Assembly (NCBI GenBank): GCA_013396755.1
Contig: VWZF01004013.1
Coordinates: 62,001 to 126,000, forward strand
Source of the DNA: Sclerurus mexicanus
Lineage: Eukaryota > Chordata > Aves > Passeriformes > Furnariidae
DNA length: 64,000 bases
Reading direction: 5' to 3'
Both the position numbers and the translations under genes were made by a program. Below, piece by piece: positions 1-12,612 of the stretch. How positions within the stretch are numbered: the first letter of the stretch is position 1; each line of letters begins with the position of its first letter. The notes beneath the pieces are model-generated. The model saw only the letters and a program-made list of their open reading frames with translations. It was not told where the DNA came from and ran no database searches.

Positions 1-563
1 AAACTGCATGTAATGCAATCTTCTTCCACATGAACTAGAATATTATCAAAATAAACCTGCTATGTTGTCCCTGTCCTTCACCACTTTCCCTGCTGTAGTG
101 CTAATTGAAGGAGCATATTATTTAAAAAAAAAAAAGGGGGGAGGGGTAGCAAGCCCTCAATTAGGTTGAAAAAAATTGAATGGGAATTTTATATTCATAT
201 GGTATTTTAACTTCAATGTTAAAATATTGCTGAATCCTGCTTTCAGTTATATTGCAATTGTGCTACTAATAATTCCCTATATAAATATATAATATCATAC
301 TAGCAGTGAAGTATAAAGGTTATAAAGAGATCACACCATTTAAAAAAAAACAAAACAGATATGACATATTTGAGAGCCTTTAGAACTGCTCATCCATCTA
401 CTTTTGCATGATATTTCAGATACATTTTGACTTAAGCTTCTCCTTCAGTACCCTATTTCTTAGCTAGTGAAGACTCCCAGTGACAAAGTCACCTAAAATA
501 AAAGAAGGGCTGAATAATTAAATATCCAGTGGTTTTATGTTGGAGTATTAGTGTAGCTGTGAG

Positions 564-582
564 ATATATATATATATATATA
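564..582. repeat. (AT)n microsatellite
   Basis: This is an uninterrupted run of about nine AT units in AT-rich surroundings. It is a simple repeat, probably variable in length between individuals. No function is implied. Confidence 0.9.
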
Positions 583-3046
583 ATTGACTTAGAGATACTA
601 CATTTTTTTCACATATGCTTTTACATATATTTTCTTTTTCAGTGTGCATACTAGTAGGTCTGCTTTGCAGGACTACTCCATAAGTTAGGAAAATGACATT
701 TTTTTCTAACTGTGAACAAGGCAAATACATGACATTATTGTGAAGCACAGGCATTGCACAAGAGAGAGCCATTCTTCCCTATAACAATGGGGTAGCTGCC
801 AGATGTCCCTAAGCAGATCCTATAAAAAGTATCTTAAATGAAAGACATTACAAATTAACTCTGTTTATTACAGTGGCCTGCTTTAAAATTGCTATCAAGT
901 TTTACATCTCAGAGTAAGAACCCTATCAAACACAAAATGCAGTTTCCAATGCTCAAACAAGCAGTCAGTTCCAAGTTCTTTTTTAATAGTAATGATTGAA
1001 ATATACATCCAGGAATCTTTTCACTTATCACTGAAACAGAAATGTGTCCAAACTCAAATGTGGCAGCTGTTTAGCAGTACATGACAACACTAAACAAATA
1101 TTTAGACAAGGGGAATGAAAAGTATAAAAAAAAAAAATTACACTTTGGTAGGATTTATTTACAGAAAGCAGTGCAGAAAGAATTGTTTCTAAATGTTTAA
1201 CATGTTTTTCAGACATAGGCTTTGGCTCTTGAAATATACCAGCATGTCAGTGATTATTAATATGGTGAACTTCAATGTTCTGGTATATTGTTAATAAAAC
1301 TGAATCCTTAACTTATCAATACAAAACAGATTTTTTTCTGACCCAAGCATATCATATCTATAAGGATTGTCTCCAAAGGCCTTACACAGTGATAAATGTT
1401 TTCCAGTGTGTTCATAATATCAGGTTTGTCATTGCAGTTAACTGCTGTTTGGCCATTAGTTTGAAGAGAGGGTAAGCAAAAATGTTTTAGTGGTCTGCTG
1501 CTGTATCAGCAATTATATTTGTGGGCATCACAGACTATGCTTTTGGAATGTCAAAAAGTATGAATTTAAGAAGAAATTGAAACACAGTGTTGTTTGTTAT
1601 TGTATTTGTGGTTGTTGCTCCCAAGGACTGAAAAATAAAAAAAAAGTAGGGGAAAAATAAAGTAAATTAATTTTATATTTTATAGCGTAAAATGACCTCT
1701 ACTGGGATCAGAAAGGAACAGTTTTGAATGTTTGAACTGACAGGGTGTTTTAGAAGTAGGCAGTGTTTGTAGGGAAAGGGTGCCCATTGTGGGCTGATGA
1801 TACCTTTAATTTGATGTGGCTAGATCTAGATTTGTTAAGTAATTCAAGATGTTTAATTGTCAATAAAGTATACAGAGTGTTAACATGTTGATACAGTACT
1901 GCAAGAGAGACTGAAGAATGAAAATGCATTTAAGGAAATAAATGTAAACCAGTTCAGGATGAAGGTGTTAATATAATCAAGAAATGAGAAGTAGAAACAC
2001 TGGGGAAGAAATCTGTATGGTAAATCTCAACATAGCACTGTCATGTTTAGTCATATATGTCTTTCATTTATTTTCGACAAAGTGAGAAGGTGAAAGCAGA
2101 GTCAAGATGCAGATATCAGCGTTCATTTTGACATAGGCAAACACAAGCAAATGGTAACCTGAATATTTATGCAGTAGAATCAGACAAGAGTAATTCATTT
2201 CAATTAAGATTTTAAGCATTCCAATTACATAATGATATAGGATATGATGTTCAAGCAGACAGAGAAAAACATTAGGGAAGAAGTGGAACATAAAGCAAAA
2301 AGATGATTCTAGTGACCAATATGACAAATAATAGTCAATCTTGCCTAACCTTTTTCCTAAAACACAAAGGACACCCCTAGCAGATGCAAGTGGCATCCCT
2401 GATTGTGGCTTGTTAAAAATGAAAGAAAAAACTTCTACATTGTTTCTCAAAAGATATTAAGAAAGGGTCAGATTCTGCAAGAATTAGTTCTGCTGTTGAG
2501 CACTTAACAGCTGTACATTCTGTTGTCATTTTGGCCTTAAGTACCATTTTTCATGGGTTATGCCTAGACTATTACACTGTGCCCTTAGCGAAGTTTTTCT
2601 GTGTAATGAAGAATGATCTCTTAGGTCTAAGAATAGTTGTTTCCTATGGTCAGAGGGAATACAGAATTTCAGATTGGTTTAAAATCAAGAAAACCACAGA
2701 AGTTTCCTTGGTGACCTGACTAGACTTTTTGACTAAGGCACTTAAGGAAGTTGACTTTATTTCAAATAACTTTATCTTTTATGTGGAGCTCAATGTCAGC
2801 ATTGTGGCTTCTGAATCTGAACTGCTTCACAGCATTTGGATATTTTGGGGTGTGTCAGTCTGGCTGAAGTTCAAATATGCCCTACAAAGGGTTTCATTTT
2901 GCCCTATCAAAGGCCAGAGTTACTTCATAACTAAAAACATGTAGTTCTCTTTTATTGTAATTGGAAACTGAGACAAATTGACAATGCTTAAGCTGTAAGT
3001 TTGATTCAACTTGACTCTCAGTTCTCTGCTGTAACTATAGGAGCAC

Positions 3047-3060
3047 TTTTCCCGCCAATA
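3047..3060 (+). promoter_or_regulatory. E2F-like site overlapping a CCAAT motif
   Basis: The word TTTTCCCGCCAATA contains an exact E2F consensus (TTTCCCGC) running directly into CCAAT. The pairing is known from cell-cycle promoters. Here there is no transcript start, CpG island or gene nearby, so the match is sequence-level only and may be chance. Confidence 0.2.
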
Positions 3061-3487
3061 GAGCAGTAAAATCCCCTACTGAACATAAAGGGAATGGTGC
3101 AGGATAACTGAAATTATATAAATCACCAAGATAAATGATTAGATTTATATGATGGAGAGAAATGTAAGGATCACTGTGTCTTTTTATCACCAAAAAAGAC
3201 AGACAAAGAAAAAATATAAGTCTTTACTGAGCTTGTGATTCTCATGCTAAATGGATTGATGCTCTTGGATAAATCCTATTTCTAGAAAATATTACATTCT
3301 GAGAAAGATGTCTAAGTTTATCATTCTTGCATTAAAACTGACTTCTAAATCTACTGATTGCAATTTCAAAAATATATGCAAGAGGGCTGGAAATAGAATA
3401 TTTTTCTGTTCATCATGAAAATATTTTGATATTATATGCTGTGCACATATATGTACATATAGTGTGTATGCATGTATATGACAGGCA

Positions 3488-3520
3488 TTAATATATATGT
3501 ATAAATATATATATATAATT
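3488..3520. repeat. AT-rich microsatellite
   Basis: An imperfect (AT)n run, interrupted by GTATAA in the middle, with ATATATAT on both sides. It is a simple repeat only. Confidence 0.85.
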
Positions 3521-6500
3521 ATTTTTAATATAGAAAATGCTACAACCCATGTTTTGGGGAGGAAAGCATGATCAAATTGCAGAATCACAAAGTCTTGGTA
3601 GAAAACCTTTTGCCTTATGGTAAAGTTACGTATACCATATAAACACCCTCACTGACTAGTAGCTCTTGTTATGAATCCTTGCTCATCCCATCAAATAATA
3701 ACCCTGCTCCTGGATGACTGAGCCCCTTCCTGGAATTCATGCAGTTTGATTTGGGCCTTTCATGGAAGTGAAAAAGTCTGACATTCTCAGTCAAGCATAC
3801 TGTGAAGATTTAAGCTGAAAGTTCGTGTCATTTATGCCTTTTTCCCCAATGAAATGGCAAAGCCATCATATCTTCAGTTCCATTTTTTATAGCATGGGTG
3901 TATGTAGACCAACATACACAAATTTTAAAGGCCTGGGTCTTCATAATTTCCAATTGATTTTCCTTCTCAACAGACTATACTGAGATGCCATTTGACCAGT
4001 GTCTAAGTAAGAGAGGAAGCAGGTGAAGGTAAGTATAGAAAGAAGAGAGTTGATCAGCTAGACAAACACACAGAATATTTTTAAGAGTGTGAAAACATAA
4101 CCAGGCCGTCCATCAGTGATTGCACAATTTCTGAACATTATCCTGTCAGACACTTTCTATCTCATGCACACATACACACAAGATACGAAGTTATGGGAGT
4201 AACAACAACTTCTTTTCTGAAAGGTGATCCTGATGAGTGTTAAATACTTGCTAATCTAGTTATTTATAAATCTTTGCCGTGGCAAGAGCTAATGTTTTGT
4301 TAATCTACTAAAAGCAATAACAGTTGTATTCAATATACTGCTGATCCTCTCAACATACTTGGGGAAAAGAAAAGAGGAAATTTTGAAAGTTTATACATCT
4401 AATTTGCCTCCACAATCCTTTTTCTATGCAAGAGATGTAAAAGAGTGGAAATGTGCAGTTTCATAATTTGTAATGGGTACAAGAGCTTCCAAAATAAATT
4501 AACCTATTATGGCTGTGACACTTAATAAGGTATTCTAATTTATAGAGTTGGAACTCTGGGGACTCCAGAGCTGTGAAAGCATGAACTATAATTAATGCTT
4601 TTCTGCCACCCCACTGCATTGACTGCTGTGATGTTTTAAGTGGGAAAGTTTAGCTATACAACCTCTGACTTTTGTTTTGACAATACAATTTCTTGACCAC
4701 ATAAAAATAACTTATTCTTGCATGTGTTAGAAAATCCACTTCAAAATATTGCAGAAACCCCTATAAAACACATTTAAACAGTCTTAAAATTTCTCTACCC
4801 CTTTCAGAAGTTGCAAGATATCCTCTTATTTTAGTTTCAATTGGATTCAGGAAGAGCGTTGCTTCTCTGAATGCTTTGAACACCAGGGTATTCAATTACT
4901 TAGAGATGGATATATCTAGTCAATTCATGACAAACTATTCTGTGGTGTGCTTCTGAATAGTGAAAAGCACTCCTTTTGAGGCAGACAATTCAGCTGGAAG
5001 CCAGCTTGCATACATAAAAATAGCAAAAAGGAAACTCATATACTGTAAATATTAATTTATTGAAATGATCTTTGAACAAGTTTGTAATAGATGCCTTAAG
5101 ATTAATTATCCTATACCACAGTAGACTACTCCTTAATTTTTTGTAAGGTTATTATCAGTTTAATCTGTCTGCATTGCTAAAGAGCTCAAAAGGTCTTACT
5201 TTGTAAAATAATTTTGGAAAATTATAATGACAGCACATCAACAATTCTAAAATAAAAAAAAGGAAAAATGTCATACAGCTTCCAGACGTGCATCACTACT
5301 GAAAATTGACCTTAAATTCACCCTTTGATTAACAAGTTGTATTTTTTTTTAACCTTGCATAGAAATACACAAAAATTGTCCACAACTCAGCAGTGAATAT
5401 ATATAAAATATGTTTCCCCTCAACTCCTCATTTTAGCTTTTAGGTGAAGTTAAAATGGCTACAGTTCTAACCTTTTTTCTATCCATTTTTTAAAGAAAAA
5501 TAGAATCCACAACATTTTTGTGAAAGGAAAATCTCATGTTGCTGCTGCTCAGTCCTCTTTAGTCTTCAATGTCTTTTAAACTATAAATATTTTTAAATAG
5601 AGTGCTTAATGGAAGGATAAATCTTTGCTGAGTATCTAAACTACTTTCAGGTCGTAAGGGGCGATTTTGTATGGTTTGTTTAATTTTCTTCATGGAAAGG
5701 CCTTATTTGTTCATAGTATCTATCTCCACTACTTAAATGATCTTTTTCCTCATTTTTTTAGGTGAAAACATTATTGTCCTGAAGGTACTTATCGTAATTT
5801 CCAGGCTATAGAACTTAACATCTATATGTTATAGATGGAGAGCCAAAGTGGAGATACTTATTGGCTTTCCAGGCTCACACAGACTTTTGGCAGAATTGTT
5901 CAAATCCAAGACTAATTCTCTATTCACTGCAGGTGTTCTGCATTTTGTCAAAGCATTTAACTGAGGGAAGCTGTCCGGCTATGACCTGGACAGTAGGTGA
6001 AAGGAAAATGAAAAGCATGCCCAGACTGCAAAATGTGAGGTTGATAAATTCTGTATTACCAAAATTTAAAATATTTAAGTCAATATTCTTGTATTAACCT
6101 TCAACTACATCACAGGTTTGAAATTGATACAATGAAGAATGTATGATGTGGCTCCCATTGGACCAAACTACTTTTATAAACCTCATGAAATTTTAGCTGC
6201 TAAAATCTGTGTAAAGGACTAGTTTGTGCAGAATAATTTGGAAGCCTGAAGTATTCCAACCTTGAAAGTATAGGGGAAGAGATAAAGAAGATAAAGGGCT
6301 GTGACCAATTGGTCAGAGTGGTATTACAATGGGTTTATTCTTTATAACGTAGATTTCCTTAAAGAAATTAGTAAATTTAAATGAATATGATGCTTTTAGT
6401 GTTCCACTTTATTAAAAAAATTATAAAAACTTATTGATTTTCCTCTGTAAAGAAGAAAAAAAGCTAGTTTAGCTACATAAAGATGCAAACCCCACAATCA

Positions 6501-7832
6501 TCCCAGAAGAGGGCTTAAAGAAAACACAACTGTAGCAAATAGCCACTACTTCATACTGTTCACCTGTCAGAGCTCTGGCAAGGCTAACAGAGCAGTTTCA
6601 AACATTCAAAGACACTTCTACCTTGAATAGGCTTATGATGTTGTATCCAAGGACCAAGCATCTAATCAGGGTAGCAGATAGTTGCTATTTCCATTACTTT
6701 CCTTTAAATCGTAGAAAGCAATTTTATTTTGAAGAAGAAAATGTCTCAGCTGGAACTGAGAATGATTAAATCACAGTTCTATACCTGGAATTAGGTCATG
6801 ACCTGACCACTGGGGTGAAGAAATGACAAGAAGATTGCAGAGATCCCAACAATGCAAATCACTCAAAAACCACAAAAGGGAAAAGCCTGAGAATAGAATT
6901 TTTTGCTACCCTTTGCAGTGCCTACTCTTGTCCTTTTGTTCCCAATCACTGTGTACTACTAAATAAACAGCTTTGCATGGCCTGATTTCTTCTTTAAACA
7001 AGAAATTTGAAAACCCTTTGCAGAAACTGGCATTTTTCATTTTTTCTTCCCTTGCAGTCTACACCTTAATTATGTAGAGAAGATTGAAAAATATAGCTTG
7101 AAATTGTTCATATATGCAAAATATATCCAGAAAAGTAAATTCCTTGAGCAATTTTTGTGTCTTTCTTATAGGTAAATCATCTTTTTCTCTCACACAGAAT
7201 TTCTTTTACTACAGACCAAATAAGACAAGGACAAACTGGATTCTACTCTGGTTCCATCATCATCAACAAAATAATAATTTGCATTCTAATTGCAAGTAGT
7301 TTATTATTCATGACCAATCAGAAAGAACAATGCCTATTTTCAAAACCTCAATTAAATTTCAAGAATTACAGTGTGAAAGGGGTGGATGTGGGAGTGTAAA
7401 AACCATGAGCAAATTTGATAGCAAAGAGGCAGAAAGAACCCCCACTGGGCCATTTTATAACATATTTTTCCCGATTCTTTTATGCTGTCAGTCTCTGGAT
7501 TAGAGAGTGAAGTAACCTTACTGCTCCGTACCACAAATACCTCTCAGATCAAAGCTGAATTAAAAGTCAGCTTTAATGGCAACTTCAAGAAATGTACATA
7601 CAAGGTGTACAGCCTTAGGCATGACTTATTATCAGAGATTCCTTGTGATTTGCAACACATATCACATGTAGATTCAAATATATGCATGTATAAACATTTC
7701 TTTGTCTTTGAAAGGAAAAATGTCTAACCTGTTTTCTTTCTGGGATTTCCATTGACTGATGGGGTACCTTTAGCAGGGGCAAAGCTGGTCAGCCTGAAAG
7801 ATCCCTGCTGAACTCAGTCAACAGGCTGAACA

Positions 7833-7865
7833 TGACCTTGGCAGCTGTTTCTGTTTTCAAGGTCA
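7833..7865. promoter_or_regulatory. Candidate paired nuclear-receptor half-sites (inverted)
   Basis: TGACCTTGG at 7833-7841 is the reverse complement of CCAAGGTCA, and TCAAGGTCA lies at 7857-7865. Both match the nine-base extended half-site (TCAAGGTCA or CCAAGGTCA) bound by SF-1/ERR-type orphan nuclear receptors. They form an 8-bp inverted repeat with about 16-17 bases between. The surroundings (about 7760-7875) are less AT-rich than the rest of the region. Binding is inferred from the motif alone, and two such words this close could be chance in 64 kb. Confidence 0.3.
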
Positions 7866-10581
7866 CTAGAAACCTTATGATCTGTTTTTCTTTCCATCCC
7901 TCATAGGATTAAACAGCAGTATGGTAAAAAATAACTGACTTAAATATAAATCTCAAGAGAAAGTCAAAAAAACAATAAATGTATCAAATGGGGAGATATA
8001 AGGTGCAGAAAAAGGTTCATTCAAGGTTGTATTCAAGGGCTATGGCTCCCATTCTGCTGCAGTTTGCTAAATCTTTCACTGAAGGCAGGCTGTTACATTA
8101 CACCTTTAGCATATCTACACCACCAACCCCTGCAGTTCTTTTTGGCTGAACATGCTTCTCACAGGATTAAATGAATAAGATAGGAAGAAGTCATTGTGCC
8201 ATTACTGTTCTGAACTAGAGATACTCAGCTTGCAGCCTAGACACTACAACTTAAGACTGTAAGAGAAAAATGATTTATTCCTCTCTTCCATCACAAGTTA
8301 AGAAACCACAGTCTGAGCATGATGGGAACATGAATAGCTATAAAGAAATATTTTTTTCACTGGTCACTCAGGGCAAAAGAGAAATTGAGATAAAAACAGT
8401 AGAACCTGTGAATCAAGTATAAATTTGTCGCTACCTAGGTTCAAGCAAATTGAGAATTATTTTGTTGTGTAGAAGTGATTGGCAAGGAATCTCTGGGAAT
8501 AAGTGAAGCAAAATGTGCCATCCTTTCACTCTCCACAGCCATTTAATCTCCTGTGATCCAAGAAAGAAAGTCATAGCATGTAAGTGGGCTGAAATTCAGG
8601 GCTACCAAACAGAAGGGAAATTAACCAGAGTTTTCTTCCTACTTTAACCATGTGTACAGTTCATATTGAATCGAGATGCTGAGGGAACCCTTTCCAAGGA
8701 CCTACTTTTACCCTTGGATTTCAAACCAGCAATTATGGAAGTAAACATGGACACACTGACTGTTCAGTGCATAACATGTAAATATATCCAGGCATTTCTC
8801 TACCAGCATTTCCTTCATACTTTCAGCTGGTAGGATACAGAGTATGTTCTAAAATACATGTTTAGATATTGTAGTTTAGATATTGTTTGGGTGTTTTCAC
8901 ATCTTTCCTGGCTCAGTTTCCTTATGAAAAAATAAAGAGTAGTGTCAAAAACCTCACAAAAGACCTGTTCTCTTCAAATTGCCAGATTAAAGGGTCAAAT
9001 TTTTCTTCCTCCACGGAAATGTTGACTTTACAATTGCTTTGAACTGCCAGAATGGCCCTAAGCAGGGACAGAAAGGCTAAGAATGTGGACCAGAAATTTT
9101 GGAATGGCTTCAGAAAAATCACTCCAAATATCCTGTGCTGTACCAGCACATGCTGTCAAAGGAATAACATCATCTAGCTTGGTGCTGTGCACTGCAGCTG
9201 TGTGACTATTCACATTGTACATTTGAAAACTGCAATATCAGAAGGCTTCGTTTGCATGTGGTTCTAGATTTTCAAGTAGGTCTAACTTAGAAAATACCCC
9301 AAAGGAACAGGAGACACTGTGAGCATATTGACATAATTGAGAAAATTCAGGAAAAAAATACAGGAACTCACTATATACACTAATCACTATTTCTCTCACT
9401 TGTTCCAATTCGGTTTTGCCTGCTTTTGTTATCTTTTTTTCTTGTGTGTTTTTCTCTATCAACAAATGAAACAATTTTTTATGAGATACAATTAGAAAAG
9501 AACTCAACACATTTATTTTAATACAAGAATTATGTATTACTATTGTATTTTGGTGGTATATGCAATTACACAATAGGATAAAGCCAATAAGAATTATGAA
9601 TCTCTATTTTAAAATTATTGTCATCTGCTGTGAGAATTATTTTTTTTTTATCTATAGAGAATACTATATAGCACATTTAGGTGTATAAAAAGATTTCATG
9701 CATCTGCCTGAAACATTGGATTAGGTATTTGTTAATTTATTCATCAATTCATTCCATTTCAGTAATACTCAGGAGCACAATCAAGGGAACTATTGTGCTA
9801 GGCACTGAACAAGTGAAATCGAAAAACTCCTTGAGTCGGAATATTTATAATGAATGAAGAAACTATAGAATTAAATATTCTCTTTCTATTGAGTGTCTAA
9901 ACAGACAATTAACCTTTTCCCAGAGTGGTAATTCTGGAGACTTGCCTCAGGTGTGGATTAACAGTAAAGATGAAGCACAATAATACTATCAGCTTGTAAA
10001 TTGATGGATTTCTTTTCCCAACTGATTCTAAACTTCCCACAGTAACAATGAAAGAAATATGATCCCTACATAGTCACCTCGTACTTGACTGTATGTTCTA
10101 CTCAGCTTTTCATGTTAAGCAATATAGTGAGAGTTCACACCATGTGTTCTGGCACACGATACCTGTGGAGGAAGATGTCTGTTGAGTGGTCGTGCAACAC
10201 TATATGTCACACATGCTCAAGCAATATCCACTCCTGTGAAGAAAAGAGGGTTGTGCTACATACTTGCATACAAAAATACTCTTTAAATTTTCTTTGCATC
10301 CTATTATACTCAGAACTGTCTTCTCACTTCTTGGATGCACCCTTAGCTGGCATTATGTTCCAAACCAATTCTGCATCTTCACTGAAGAGCCTAAGGTTTC
10401 ATGTCACAAGGATTCCACATGACTAACTTCTTCAGGCCTCTATTTGCATATCATGCTTGAATATATTAAGACCAGAAGGAGGCACTACTGTAGGTAAATG
10501 AAGTTTCCAGTATTTCCTAAACCCGTAGAAAACCCTGGAATAAGTCTAGTAGTCCCATTGTTGCACTAATTTCCATTCAGG
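7866..10581. other. Gene-free unique sequence
   Basis: I recognise no gene or transposon. The longest open frames here (about 110 codons at 9238-9573 minus and 10085-10426 plus) show no domain or signal motif. They are consistent with chance. Confidence 0.65.
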
Positions 10582-10650
10582 ACAAAAAGAAGCAAACAAA
10601 CAACAACAACAAAAACAAACAAACAAAAATCCAAAACCAAACCAAAAAAA
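10582..10650. repeat. A/C-rich low-complexity tract (CAAA/CAA units)
   Basis: Runs of CAAA, CAA and CCAAAACCAAACC units make a strand-asymmetric tract with almost no G or T. It is the complement-type counterpart of the G/T-rich tracts at 11.1, 40.5, 41.5 and 53.3 kb. Confidence 0.85.
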
Positions 10651-11095
10651 TTATCTTTCCTAGATTTAATTAAAAATTTATTCATTTTTTGCATAGTTAT
10701 ACCACAACATAGCTCAATCTGCCCACATCTTTTGTCTTCATATTTTCCGTTTCTTTGGATACTTTTTCCTTTAGATAATGCTGTCCTCCCTCAGAACTTC
10801 ATCTCATGTCTTTCCAAGACGTTAATTAAAAATTATTATACTACATTTTAACAGATTACTCTAAAGGACACAAAAACTGGAACAGGAACATGGAGATAAC
10901 GAGTTAAGGGCTGGAGGGGAGGAAGACAAATGTGTTTCTTCCAGTCAGCAGAAAATCATTTGGATTCTTATGGTCTCTCTTTTAAAGCTTTACTTTAAAA
11001 TATTTGTACACTATACAGAAAGCAGAAAAAGAGTAGTTAAAGGATACTCATTCATGTATAAATGTCTAAAACGTAAGCAAAAAAAAGTACATGAC

Positions 11096-11216
11096 TGTGG
11101 GTTGTTTTTTTTCTTGGGTTTGGTTTTTTTGTGTGTATGTGCGTATGGTTTGTTTTCCGGTTTGGGTTGGGGTTTTGTTGGTTTGTTTGGGGTTTTTTTC
11201 CTTTTTTTTTTTTTTT
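11096..11216. repeat. G/T-rich low-complexity tract with poly-T
   Basis: About 120 bases almost entirely of G and T, with repeated GGTTTGGG/GGGTTTGG-like words, ending in a long T run. The apparent 100-codon frames on both strands across it (10970-11275 plus, 11066-11365 minus) come from this composition and are not genes. Several G runs could support non-B structure. Confidence 0.85.
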
Positions 11217-12522
11217 CCAGGCTGAAAGTTGTTGCCTGGGTCCATTTCCAAAGAACTAAACATATAATTATATAACATGTAATTACTCAGGTTTTCAATT
11301 ATATACAGCAGGGTCAGAAATTCCCTGCATTTGCATGAAAGGACTAATGAAATGGGTCTCAACACCTGGTCCTTGCTTGAGGAAAAGAAATTTATTGAAT
11401 GATATCCAAGGGTGAAAAAATAGCATTAGTGTTTTTTATTCTCATTTTTGCCAACTGTTTTTCTTTCTTAATAAAAATGAGGATGTTGCAGTAGAATTAG
11501 TCTGGAAGGCTCAGAAATCCTGTGTCTCTTTGTCCTCCTAAGGACAGGTAAGATACTTAAGGAAGCAAAGAATTAGAAATACTTTTTTTATTCTCCCAAG
11601 CCACCAGTACAGCCCCACATGGAAGCCCATTACAGGGTATACCCTAAACAGAAAAATAGATGGCCTATTCCTCAAAGAATATTATTTATATTCTAAACAA
11701 GCCTATTTGCCCTATTAGGATCTACACTTTTTTCACCAAATAGGAGGTAAGAGTTCATCAGAAATTCTGGAACAAAGATAGAGCTTTTAGATTCCTTTAA
11801 TAGAAGTCTTAAGGATTCCTTGTGTGGTAACGTTTTCAACCAAATTCATTCCCAACTCTCATCAACTGAGTTGCATATATTTTTATGAAGTTAAAAAAAT
11901 AAAATGGCCATTCATTCCTTAGAAAACACTGTGACATTTTCCTATGGAACAGCCAATCATCATTCTGTTCATGTGGAATGCCATCCACAGCTATTTAATT
12001 CATTGCCAACCTCTACCAGAAAAAAATGTACTACCTAAAGGCAAAAAAATCCTTTGTTGTTCTGTCGATCAGTAGTATGAGTCAGTAAAATGTTGAAACA
12101 GTGAACATTTGTCATATATTCCACAAATTCAAAGCCATGTGTTGGAGATGGGTCAGAAAGCTGGTTCCAGATTTTCTGAAGATTTTAGCCATATTTATGC
12201 TGAATCCTTCAGAGTGTCTAGCATTCATAGTGAAACTTGCAATGGTTAGGAAGGTCCTTAAGGTCACTTTACATGCAAAGTATAAAGACAGATGCTCAGA
12301 ATGAAACTCAGAACACTAAGAAGGAAACATCTAAACCTGCAAAAAATTTAAGAGGTATGAATCTAGCTGATAGCTACCTTTTCTTTGAAATTTGGTTGCC
12401 TGCTTGCACCCTTGACTTGAGTGGTTCCAAGTGAAACTATAGTTTTCAGAAAGATCTAGATCTTTAGAGTTTCTCTTTGATGTTTTACTTAGGAATAATA
12501 ATAATTAAACAAAAAAAAAAAA
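11217..12522. other. Gene-free unique sequence
   Basis: Nothing recognisable apart from short homopolymer runs. Two overlapping short plus-strand frames at 12101-12434 have no supporting motif. Confidence 0.65.
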
Positions 12523-12612
12523 GGGGATGGTTTAGTGGTGAACATGGTAGTGATGGTTGGATTTAATAATCTTAAAAGTCTTTTCCAATCTTAATAATTC
12601 TATGATTCTATG
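12523..12612 (+). mobile_element. CR1 LINE fragment, 3' end
   Basis: This is the 3' terminus of a CR1 non-LTR retrotransposon in plus orientation. It contains GGATGGTTTAGTGGTGAAC, then TGGTTGGATTTAATAATCTT and CTTTTCCAATC, and ends in tandem ATTCTATG units (TAATTCTATGATTCTATG). CR1 ends in this octamer repeat instead of poly-A. Only the tail of about 90 bp remains, typical of heavily 5'-truncated CR1 copies in birds. It is non-coding. Substitutions against the usual TTGGACTTGATGATCTT suggest moderate age. Confidence 0.9.

Larger units (their letters stand above)
1..7832. other. Gene-free unique AT-rich sequence
   Basis: I see no gene here. Open frames are short (about 100 codons or fewer), start in AT-rich context, show no family motif and lie on both strands at the density expected by chance. 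The stretch holds scattered short A and T runs, two AT microsatellites and an isolated E2F/CCAAT-like word, listed separately. No CR1 tail, LTR pair or tRNA-like fold was recognised by eye, but diverged repeats could be missed without a library search. Confidence 0.7.

Noticed and set aside
2064..2450. 128-codon minus-strand frame, the longest in the window
   Set aside because: No domain, signal or repeat motif, and no exon-like borders that stand out. One frame of this size is expected in 64 kb.
11101..11200. Interstitial telomere-like repeat
   Set aside because: The GGGTTTGG-like words are irregular and do not form TTAGGG arrays.
10970..11365. Overlapping 100-codon frames on both strands
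   Set aside because: Both cross the G/T-rich tract. Open frames on both strands reflect the lack of stop codons in that composition.
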